Shown piece by piece: positions 1 through 6,082 of a stretch of 18,651 nucleotides of DNA (the first letter of the stretch is position 1; every line of letters starts with the position of its first letter). This DNA is from Candidatus Omnitrophota bacterium (lineage in GTDB: Bacteria > Omnitrophota > Gorgyraeia > 2-01-FULL-45-10), in the NCBI GenBank assembly GCA_030691985.1, contig JAUYDB010000089.1, positions 1 through 18,651 on the forward strand, written 5' to 3'. Both the position numbers and the translations under genes were made by a program. Below the pieces are notes generated by a model, which saw only the letters and a program-made list of their open reading frames with translations, had not been told where the DNA came from and searched no databases.

Positions 1-3
1 TGG

Positions 4-214
4 CGCGCGGCCTAGCCTTTACGCGCGCACAAGCGAGCATGGGATGGGGGTGCCCGCTGCTTAGGAATACGATCTAATCTAACCGCTAATATGGTGTCGG
101 ACGCTCGGTAATCCTAGCGGGCATACAGATACCCGCCTCTATAGACGTCGTTTGTACACCCCATGCGAGCGCGGAGCACGTAAAGGCGGCCGCGCGACAG
201 GACCCGTAAAAATT
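4..214. repeat. Long imperfect inverted repeat (hairpin element)
   Basis: The arms at about 4-43 and 160-196 are reverse complements with a few mismatches: both contain CGCGCGGCC, GCCTTTACG and GCATGGG. A shorter match (TGCCCGCT) continues inward on both sides. The right arm is followed at 193-214 by GACAGGACCCGTAAAAATTT, which recurs almost exactly at 3169-3186 and in part at 5989-6000. This looks like one copy of a mobile or structured-RNA repeat family that fills gaps elsewhere in the window. No gene was recognised in bases 1-339; a minus-strand open frame at 114-386 lies across the hairpin and resembles nothing known. Confidence 0.6.
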
Positions 215-275
215 TACTGCGGTGGATTCTTGCAGTTGAAATAAGGTATTTTGACAACAAATCAAGGTATTTTAC

Positions 276-304
276 TTGACTTTGAAAGTTGCGGGTGTTA
301 ATAT
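276..304 (+). promoter_or_regulatory. Possible sigma70-type promoter for the OmpA-family lipoprotein gene
   Basis: TTGACT (276-281) is followed after a 17-base spacer by TAATAT (299-304), a 4/6 match to the -10 consensus. A second TTGACA at 251-256 has no good -10 partner. The gene starts about 35 bases downstream. Support is only by consensus and spacing. Confidence 0.4.
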
Positions 305-339
305 TAATTGAAATAATGACACTAAGGAGGGCAAGAAAG

Positions 340-1017
340 ATGAGGAGGCTTGGGATAGCGGTTTTAGCGGTAATGTTCGCGGTCACGATGAACGGCTGCG
401 CGGTAAATTTTTACAAAGGAAAACCGGATCAGGAGAAGAAGATAAAACAGTTGACGACCCAGGTCGAAGAGCTCGAGCAGGCGCGCCGCATGCTTGAGGA
501 CAAGCTCGCCCAGGAGATACGCGATAAACAGATACTTTTGCAAAACACTAGCCGCGGCCTTATTATCACCATGGCCAACGATATTTTATTCGATTCCGGG
601 AAGGCCAAGATAAAGAAGGATGCCTATTCTACATTGAATAAAATTGCGGCAGTGCTGAACGAAACCGTGCCTGACAGGGATATAGGCGTGGAAGGCCACA
701 CCGATAACGTTCCGATAAAACACTCAGGATGGAAATCAAACTGGGAGCTTTCGTCAACACGCGCTGCCAGCGTACTGCACTATCTGATAGATGAGTGCGG
801 TATAGAGCCCAGGAGGCTTTCCGCGATAGGATACGGCGAATTCAGGCCGATAGATTCAAACGATACAAAGAGCGGCAGGGGGAAGAACCGCAGGGTAGAG
901 ATTATAATTCTGCCTAAGGATATGAGTAAGAAATCCTACGAGGAGATGCAGTCAAGGGTTTCTGAGGAAGCCAAGACGGCGGAAGAATCCAGAATGTCCG
1001 AAAATACGGTTAAATAA
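340..1017 (+). CDS. OmpA-family outer-membrane lipoprotein
   Basis: This 225-residue protein is probably a peptidoglycan-binding lipoprotein (Pal/OmpA/MotB-like C-terminal domain) linking the outer membrane to the cell wall. The ATG at 340 was chosen because AAGGAGG lies at 324-330 and the protein then begins with a lipoprotein signal: basic MRR, a hydrophobic stretch, then MNGC with the lipidated Cys at residue 20. An in-frame TTG at 289 would bury the signal. Residues 30-66 are charged and helical, a likely short coiled coil. The OmpA domain spans about 74-192, with the DILFDSG strand, GHTDNVP at 119-125 (ligand-binding Asp122) and NRRVEI at 183-188. A charged tail follows. It stands alone between its own promoter and terminator. 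The family is certain; the specific role (Pal or other) is not. Confidence 0.9.
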   Translation: MRRLGIAVLAVMFAVTMNGCAVNFYKGKPDQEKKIKQLTTQVEELEQARRMLEDKLAQEIRDKQILLQNTSRGLIITMANDILFDSGKAKIKKDAYSTLNKIAAVLNETVPDRDIGVEGHTDNVPIKHSGWKSNWELSSTRAASVLHYLIDECGIEPRRLSAIGYGEFRPIDSNDTKSGRGKNRRVEIIILPKDMSKKSYEEMQSRVSEEAKTAEESRMSENTVK

Positions 1018-1047
1018 GACGGTCTTTCCTGATGACGGCAAAAGACG

Positions 1048-1080
1048 CAATGGGGGATGAGAAAGTCCCCCATTGTTTTT
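1048..1080 (+). terminator. Rho-independent terminator after the lipoprotein gene
   Basis: A perfect 10-bp stem, CAATGGGGGA (1048-1057) with TCCCCCATTG (1066-1075), has an 8-base loop and is followed by five T. It separates the lipoprotein gene from the uppS cluster. Confidence 0.88.
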
Positions 1081-1083
1081 AAT

Positions 1084-1146
1084 CGTTATCCGTCGTCCGT
1101 TATTAGTTTTGACGGACTACGGACTACGGACTACGAATGACGAACA
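1084..1146. repeat. Heptamer repeat array overlapping the uppS start
   Basis: The segment divides into 7-base units: CGTTATC, CGTCGTC, CGTTATT, a spacer AGTTTTG, then ACGGACT three times, ACGAATG and ACGAACA. The first half is roughly the reverse complement of the second, so the RNA could fold into a hairpin. The ATG of uppS (1137-1139) is inside the unit ACGAATG. The unit ACGAACA is also the last unit of the array before scpA. Confidence 0.8.
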
Positions 1147-1835
1147 TCCCCCAGCACGTCGCGATAATTATGGACGGAAACAGCAGGTGGGCAGAGTCGC
1201 GCGGCCTGCCGATAATAGCCGGCCACAAAGCGGGCGCAAAAGCTGTCAATAGGATTACAGAGGCGGCCCGGGAGATGGGTATAAAAGTCCTGACGCTCTA
1301 CAGTTTCTCAACAGAGAATTGGAAGAGGCCGAAAAAGGAAATTGAGGAGCTGTTCAGATTGCTGGAGGATGAGCTCGAAGAGAGAGAGGAAAAGCTTAAT
1401 AAGAATGACATAAGGCTGTCCGTTATCGGCGATGTCAAGCGTCTACCCCGGTCAACCCGGGAAAAACTGGCGAAAGTCATGAACTCTACCAAGAATAATG
1501 GCGGCATGGTGCTCAACCTCGCCTTGAATTACGGCGCGAGGGCCGAGATAATAAACGCGGTTATAAACATATCGAAAAAAGTTAAAGAAGGCGCCATCCG
1601 TATCGATGAGATAGATGAAAAATTATTTTCAGGCTGCCTGTATACCGGGGCCTTGCCCGATCCCGGTCTTTTGATAAGGACATCCGGCGAATACAGGATT
1701 TCGAATTTTCTTTTGTGGCAGATATCGTATAGCGAGTTTTATGTAACAAAGACGCTATGGCCCGATTTCCAAAAGAGTGACTTCAGAAAAGCCGTGGAGG
1801 AGTATAAGAAGAGGGAGAGGAGATTTGGGGGATAA
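1137..1835 (+). CDS. uppS: Undecaprenyl diphosphate synthase (cis-prenyltransferase)
   Basis: The enzyme adds cis-isoprene units to farnesyl diphosphate to make the C55 carrier lipid of peptidoglycan synthesis. The 232 residues are a normal length. The catalytic Asp13 lies in IIMDGNSRWA (the usual form is DGNGRWA), followed by LYSFSTENWKRP, the ALNYGAR stretch, and LIRTSGEYRISNFLLWQ with the diphosphate-binding arginines. The start codon lies in a heptamer repeat and has no Shine-Dalgarno sequence; no other in-frame start fits the conserved N-terminus. It overlaps cdsA by 11 bases and begins a cluster that also holds dxr and ispG, which supply its substrates. Identity is certain. Confidence 0.96.
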   Translation: MTNIPQHVAIIMDGNSRWAESRGLPIIAGHKAGAKAVNRITEAAREMGIKVLTLYSFSTENWKRPKKEIEELFRLLEDELEEREEKLNKNDIRLSVIGDVKRLPRSTREKLAKVMNSTKNNGGMVLNLALNYGARAEIINAVINISKKVKEGAIRIDEIDEKLFSGCLYTGALPDPGLLIRTSGEYRISNFLLWQISYSEFYVTKTLWPDFQKSDFRKAVEEYKKRERRFGG

Positions 1836-2649
1836 CCGATCGCTTACGAAGAGGATAATGACAAGCGCGCTTATATTAATGCTGGCGGGCCTTGTCATTT
1901 TTTATTTTCCTAACTGGGTATTCTCGCTTCTGGCGTCAGGCATGATAAGCATAGGACTGTTTGAGTTCTTCGGCCTTGCGGAGAAGAAAGGTTTCGTCGT
2001 ATACAAGTATATCGGGACGCTCATAGGAATGTGCGTCCCGATTGTCATATATTTTCAGAGAGGCGGAGAAGGTTATTTCGCGTCCGAGCCGTTTTTTATC
2101 GTGATAGCCTGTCTCTTCATGTTTGTTTTGCAGTTTTCCAAACCGGACGCGTCACAGGCGCTCGCGAGCATCGCGATCACGCTATTCGGCCTTTTATACA
2201 TAGCCTGGTTATTTTCATTCTTTGTAAAATTAAAGTTTCTGCCCGACGGGGCGCTCCTGGTAGTGTTTCTGATACTCGTTACGAAGATGGGCGATGTAGG
2301 CGCGTACCTGGTGGGGAACGAATTTGGCAGGCATAATTTGATACCGCGGATAAGCCCGAACAAGACCGTTGAGGGCACGATAGGGGGGCTTCTCTTCAGC
2401 GTGTTGAGCGCCATCGCAAGCCGGGCCTACCTTCCGCATTTTTCATACGCCCATCTTGGGATTCTCGGGCTCCTTTTGGGAATACTGGGCCAGGCAGGCG
2501 ACCTGGCAGAGTCGCTTTTAAAGAGGGGTTGCAATGCCAAGGATGCAGGCACAAATCTTTCCGGGTTCGGAGGGGTTCTCGACCTTATCGACAGCCTCCT
2601 GTTCACGGCCCCGATTTTCTATTTCTACGTCGTAGTACTGTTGAAGTGA
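1825..2649 (+). CDS. cdsA: Phosphatidate cytidylyltransferase (CDP-diglyceride synthase)
   Basis: The enzyme converts phosphatidic acid and CTP to CDP-diacylglycerol, the branch point of phospholipid synthesis, in the inner membrane. The 274 residues contain several hydrophobic segments and the C-terminal family signature: KMGDVGAYLVG, SPNKTVEG, QAGDLAESLLKRGCNAKD, then GFGGVLDLIDS. In the classical signature the last block reads GHGGVLDRxDS, so His and Arg are replaced by Phe and Leu. The TTG at 1825 is preferred because GGGAG lies 7 bases upstream and it overlaps the end of uppS; the ATG at 1858 would remove 11 residues before the first membrane helix. The upstream overlap implies coupled translation with uppS. 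Confidence 0.92.
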   Translation: MGDNRSLTKRIMTSALILMLAGLVIFYFPNWVFSLLASGMISIGLFEFFGLAEKKGFVVYKYIGTLIGMCVPIVIYFQRGGEGYFASEPFFIVIACLFMFVLQFSKPDASQALASIAITLFGLLYIAWLFSFFVKLKFLPDGALLVVFLILVTKMGDVGAYLVGNEFGRHNLIPRISPNKTVEGTIGGLLFSVLSAIASRAYLPHFSYAHLGILGLLLGILGQAGDLAESLLKRGCNAKDAGTNLSGFGGVLDLIDSLLFTAPIFYFYVVVLLK

Positions 2650-2656
2650 GTTATGG

Positions 2657-2897
2657 AAATTTTTCGGCTTCACCCCCCTCAAGCGTTTACTTTTGGGTGT
2701 TGCCTCCGCTTGCCGCAAATCACATTGGGCATGTGATTTGCTGTTGAAAATTTTTGATGGCCAATGAACCTGCAGAAGCGTAAAAGCTGTTCTCGCAGTT
2801 TCATTGTCCTTTCTATAACGCCATAAGGTATCAAAAATTTTAAAGTCGCTCCGGCAAACACCCAAAAGTTCCGCTGTCGCCAGTAGCCGAAAAATTT
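2657..2897. repeat. 241-bp nested inverted-repeat element
   Basis: The gap 2650-3208 has no convincing gene. Its first part is a nested set of inverted repeats. The outer arms AAATTTTTCGGCT (2657-2669) and AGCCGAAAAATTT (2885-2897) match perfectly. Next come ACTTTTGGGTGTTGCC (2689-2704) with its complement at 2853-2869, a local perfect 11-bp hairpin (GCAAATCACAT, 2715-2725, with 2731-2741), AAAATTTTTGAT (2747-2758) with 2830-2841, and a 15-base pair (2759-2773 with 2795-2809) with two mismatches. The whole could fold into one branched rod. It may be a MITE-like element or a structured RNA. No transposase is present. Confidence 0.75.
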
Positions 2898-2914
2898 AAT
2901 GGGAGCGAAGAAGG

Positions 2915-3186
2915 AAATTTTTCATTTCACTAGGACTAGATGACGATCTTAAGCCATTGAATGGCCATGTGGCCATGGGGGTTGAGCCGTATAAATTTTG
3001 TTTACGATGCTCTACCCGAAAACTATTATGACCGTTATATCCGCAGCTGCTGTAAATCCTAATATACCAAGACCAAAAGGATTATTCCTTGAAAAACAAA
3101 ATTAGGCGAAAGGTCCTGGCCTTGTGTTCATAAGAGAATCGAGGCTTAAAAAATTTCAAGTGGAGCGGCAGGACCCGTAAAAATTT
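2915..3186. repeat. Dispersed element, copy 1 (second copy at 5781-6063)
   Basis: Bases 2958-3172 match 5781-6063 closely, apart from about 66 extra bases in the second copy. The element begins near AAATTTTTCAT and ends with CAGGACCCGTAAAAATTT, so it shares the AT-rich termini of the neighbouring hairpin elements. Inside is a short open frame, ATG at 3008 to TAG at 3102, about 32 codons; the same frame is open in the second copy. No known protein was recognised. It ends about 20 bases before dxr, and the dxr ribosome-binding site follows directly. Confidence 0.75.
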
Positions 3187-3208
3187 CTGTAGCGGAGGTG
3201 CGGCGGTT

Positions 3209-4360
3209 GTGAAGAAGCGAATCGCGATACTTGGTTCTACGGGTTCCATAGGCGTTAATACGCTGGATGTTATTTCTGGGTTGGGATCGCGCTATGTAAT
3301 AACGGCCCTGACTGCGGACTCGAGCATAAGGCTGCTTGCGCATCAGGCGAGAAAATACCGCCCGAAAATAATTTTTGTAGGAACAGAGTTATTAGCTAAA
3401 AAGATAAAGCCGCTCATCCCTTCAGGCACCGAGGTAGTTTTTGGCAGGGATGATTTAAGCCGTATAGTTTCACGCTCGGACGTCGACCTTGTGGTATTCG
3501 CGATAAGCGGCTCGGCCTGCCTCATTCCTCTTGTCGAGGCAATAAGGGCAGGAAAGGCGGTTGCGCTTGCGAATAAAGAGTCGCTGGTGAGCGCCGGCGA
3601 GATAATAATGAAACTGGCGCGCAAGCATAATGTAAAGATAATACCTGTTGACAGCGAACACAGCGCGATATTCCAGTGCCTTAACGCTATCGGAAAAGAA
3701 TTTTTAACGAAGATATATCTTACCGGAAGCGGAGGGCCTTTATTGAAGGTCGCTAAGGATAAGTTTGATTCCCTCCCCCGGAATTTTATATTGAAACATC
3801 CAAAGTGGAAAATGGGGAAGAAGATATCGGTAGATTCCGCTACGATGATGAATAAGGCCCTTGAGATAATCGAGGCGAAACACCTCTTCGGTATGGACGA
3901 TAAGTCCATAGAGGTGCTTATACATCCGGAGGCCATAATACATTCTATGACGGAGTTTAAGGACGGCTCTGTGCTGGCGCAGCTGGGCACCCCGGACATG
4001 CGGCTTCCGATCCAATACGCCCTGACGTACCCCGATCGAGCCGGCGGGGTTGTCAAACGGCTGGACTTCTCGATGGTAAAGGCGCTGACATTCCTGAAAC
4101 CCGATTTCAGGAAATTTCCATGCCTGGGACTGGCCAGAACGGCGGCGCGCCGAGGGGGCACAAGCCCCGCGGTTCTGTGCGCCTCAGACGAAGAAGCCGT
4201 TAAGAACTATCTTGAAGGCAGGATACGGTTTTCCGATATACCGAAAATAATAGAAAAAGTGCTGTCGCGTCATGCTGAGATAACCGGGCCGTCCTTAAGC
4301 GATATACTTAAGGCCGAACGCTGGGCCCAGGAGGAGGCGAGGATACTTTGCCGTCGATAA
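3209..4360 (+). CDS. dxr: 1-deoxy-D-xylulose 5-phosphate reductoisomerase
   Basis: The second enzyme of the MEP pathway rearranges and reduces DXP to 2-C-methyl-D-erythritol 4-phosphate using NADPH. The 383 residues are a typical length. GSTGSIG (9-15) binds NADPH; NKES (122-125), Asp148 and Glu150 of PVDSEH (metal ligands), LTGSGGP, HPKWKMGKKISVDSATMMNK and the HPEAIIHSM stretch are all conserved. Translation starts at GTG 3209 with GGAGG at 3194-3198. It overlaps rseP by 13 bases. The preceding 559-bp repeat-filled gap separates it from cdsA, but gene order is that of the common uppS-cdsA-dxr-rseP cluster. Nothing is missing from the active site. Confidence 0.97.
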   Translation: MKKRIAILGSTGSIGVNTLDVISGLGSRYVITALTADSSIRLLAHQARKYRPKIIFVGTELLAKKIKPLIPSGTEVVFGRDDLSRIVSRSDVDLVVFAISGSACLIPLVEAIRAGKAVALANKESLVSAGEIIMKLARKHNVKIIPVDSEHSAIFQCLNAIGKEFLTKIYLTGSGGPLLKVAKDKFDSLPRNFILKHPKWKMGKKISVDSATMMNKALEIIEAKHLFGMDDKSIEVLIHPEAIIHSMTEFKDGSVLAQLGTPDMRLPIQYALTYPDRAGGVVKRLDFSMVKALTFLKPDFRKFPCLGLARTAARRGGTSPAVLCASDEEAVKNYLEGRIRFSDIPKIIEKVLSRHAEITGPSLSDILKAERWAQEEARILCRR

Positions 4361-5439
4361 TATATTTCATCGCCGTATTGAGCATACTTATACTGGTTCA
4401 TGAATTCGGGCACTTCATAGCCGCCAAACGGCTGGGGGTCAGGGTAGAAAGATTTTCCTTCGGATTCGGCCCGAAAATAGTTTCTTTTAAAAAAGGCGAT
4501 ACGGAATACCTGATTTCCGCGATACCCCTCGGCGGTTATGTCAAGATGGCAGGAGACTCGCCCGGCGAAGAACTCACCGGCCAAAGAGGAGAATTCCTTT
4601 CGCGCAGCATATCGGACAGGTTCGGGATAATATTCGCCGGCCCTCTCTTAAACTACGTACTCGCGTTTCTCATATTTTCAGTTATATTCATGTTCGGCAG
4701 CCCCACCCTTACCACTGATATAGGCGGATTTCTAAAAGGTTATCCTGCCGAGAAAGAGGGCCTTTTGGCAGGCGATAAGATTATAGCGGTAAACGGGAAA
4801 GCCGTCAGGTACTGGGAGGATATGACCGGGATCATCCGCGAAACCGTCGAAGGCCCAGCCAGGTTTTCAGTGATGAGAAACGGCAAGATTTTTGAGAGGG
4901 ATATATCGCCTGTCGTGCGCAGGACAAAGGATATATTCGGCAAAGAAGTCCGCATAGCCATGATAGGCATTGCGCCTTCGACGAGGATAGAAACAGTAAG
5001 ATATGGTTTTCCGCAGTTTTTCTATATGGCCTTCAAAAAACTTACCGCTTTGACCGCCATAACATACAGGGCATTATGGTCGGTCATGACAGGCAGGTTA
5101 TCCGTAAAAGAATCCATGACAGGCCCGATAGGCATATTTATCGTGACGAGTCAGGCGGTGAAGCTCGGGGCCATCTATATACTGCATCTCATGGCGATAT
5201 TGAGCGCGTCGCTCGCCATATTCAACATGCTTCCGTTCCCTGTTTTGGATGGAGGGCATATACTATTTTTGGCCATAGAAAAGATAAGGAAGCGTCCGCT
5301 CTCTACGAAGGTTCAGGAATCTATAAGCAACGCGGGCGTGGCCTTACTTATACTGCTTACCGTATTGATATTTTACAACGATATCATTAAATTCGGCATA
5401 GCCGATAAGGCGATGAAATTTTTCATCCCAACCCGATAG
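4348..5439 (+). CDS. rseP: Site-2 (RIP) membrane metalloprotease, RseP type
   Basis: This is an inner-membrane zinc protease that cuts transmembrane segments, for example of anti-sigma factors. The 363 residues carry the zinc motif HEFGH at 18-22 in the first membrane helix, a single PDZ domain (about residues 115-195), and the second catalytic block NMLPFPVLDGGH with Asp301. Further hydrophobic helices lie at the C-terminus. The TTG start at 4348 lies inside the end of dxr, with AGGAGG and GGCGAGG just upstream; an overlap of 13 bases implies coupling. The last codons (KFFIPTR and stop) lie in a 27-base sequence that is repeated exactly at 5514-5540, so the end of the gene is part of a repeat. 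The substrate is unknown. Confidence 0.94.
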   Translation: MPSIIYFIAVLSILILVHEFGHFIAAKRLGVRVERFSFGFGPKIVSFKKGDTEYLISAIPLGGYVKMAGDSPGEELTGQRGEFLSRSISDRFGIIFAGPLLNYVLAFLIFSVIFMFGSPTLTTDIGGFLKGYPAEKEGLLAGDKIIAVNGKAVRYWEDMTGIIRETVEGPARFSVMRNGKIFERDISPVVRRTKDIFGKEVRIAMIGIAPSTRIETVRYGFPQFFYMAFKKLTALTAITYRALWSVMTGRLSVKESMTGPIGIFIVTSQAVKLGAIYILHLMAILSASLAIFNMLPFPVLDGGHILFLAIEKIRKRPLSTKVQESISNAGVALLILLTVLIFYNDIIKFGIADKAMKFFIPTR

Positions 5440-5540
5440 GGGCAGATTGACCGGCGCTAAGCCGCTCTTGGCCATGCGGCCAGGGGGTTTCGCCTAATTG
5501 TGGAGAAAATAAGGAAATTTTTCATCCCAACCCGATAGGG
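5415..5540 (+). repeat. Exact 27-bp direct repeat: rseP 3' end and intergenic copy
   Basis: The 27 bases from 5415 to 5441 (GAAATTTTTCAT, then CCCAACCCGATAGGG) recur exactly at 5514-5540. The first copy encodes the last codons and TAG stop of rseP; the second is the left arm of the following hairpin element. Either the element carried off the gene end, or the gene now ends within an inserted element. Confidence 0.85.
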
Positions 5541-5963
5541 CAGCTATCGGCAGGTGCCCCTTCGGCTAATGCCGCCATCTAGGATCTTTAGTTTTGGTAG
5601 TACCTATATGTGTGGCGGCATGCCTTGTGAATAGCTGATGGTAGTATATAGGCAAGTGGTAGTTATACGTTGGCGGCATTTATACGCCTCAAGGGCATCC
5701 TGCCGGTTGCTGCCCCGACATGAGATGAAAAATTTTATGGAGAGAATAAATCAAGTTTTACGGGTAGCGCGAGGTGGTGTTGAATGGCTATATGGCCATG
5801 GGGGTTCAAGCCGTATAAATTTTGTTTACGATGCTCTACCCGAAAACTATTATGACCGTTATATCCACAGCTGCTGTAAAGCCTAATATACCAAGACCAA
5901 AAGGATTATTCCTTGAAAAACAAAATGAGGCGAAGCCCCCTGGCCATATAGCCAGAAGCGGCT
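5459..5963. repeat. Inverted-repeat pair bracketing the rseP-ispG gap
   Basis: The stretch 5459-5502 is the reverse complement of about 5921-5963 with several mismatches. Both contain AAGCCGCT, GGCCAGGGGG and TTCGCCT in corresponding positions. The pair encloses the 5515-5735 hairpin element and most of the second dispersed copy. A related GGCCATGGGGG core also occurs at 2966-2981 and 5793-5803. The enclosed 643-bp gap (5440-6082) holds no recognisable gene; an open frame at 5638-5886 crosses the repeats and looks accidental. Confidence 0.65.
5515..5735. repeat. 221-bp long inverted-repeat element
   Basis: Arms of about 65 bases (5515-5579 and 5670-5735) are imperfect reverse complements: AAATTTTTCAT with ATGAAAAATTT at the ends, then GGGCAGCTATCGGCAGG with CCTGCCGGTTGCTGCCC, then ATGCCGCCA with TGGCGGCAT. 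The centre holds a loose direct repeat beginning GGTAGT (5596 and 5658) and ending GGCGGCAT. Size and termini resemble the element at 2657-2897, although the interiors differ. Confidence 0.75.
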
Positions 5964-6063
5964 TGTGCTGCTACGCGCGACAGGACCCGTCCTGTTGTGA
6001 AAGGCCCTGGCCTCGTGTCCATAAGAGAATTGAAGCTTAAAAAATTTCAAGCGAAGCGACAGG
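5781..6063. repeat. Dispersed element, copy 2 with 66-base extra segment
   Basis: It matches 2958-3172 from TGAATGG to the CAGGA end. The shared central part (about 5810-5934) has few differences. About 66 bases (5935-6000) are extra here and include GGCCATATAGCC and the hairpin ACAGGACCCGTCCTGT. The open frame beginning ATG at 5831 stays open through the shared part and continues into the extra segment. It ends 20 bases before ispG. Confidence 0.78.
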
Positions 6064-6082
6064 AACTATTTTAGAGTAGATT

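Noticed and set aside
289..339. Upstream TTG start for the lipoprotein gene
   Set aside because: It would add 17 residues before the lipoprotein signal; ATG 340 has an ideal ribosome-binding site.
2518..2865. Minus-strand open frame across the cdsA end and hairpin element
   Set aside because: It spans the end of cdsA and the inverted repeat; no family resemblance or ribosome-binding site.
2657..2897. Riboswitch upstream of dxr
   Set aside because: No known riboswitch core was recognised, and the element ends over 300 bases before the gene; repeat features explain it better.
3343..4161. Long minus-strand open frame (about 272 codons)
   Set aside because: It lies wholly within dxr, which has full family motifs; the antisense product resembles no family.
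5638..5886. 82-codon + strand open frame in the rseP-ispG gap
   Set aside because: It crosses the boundary of two repeats and reads the shared dispersed element in a different frame; no protein features.
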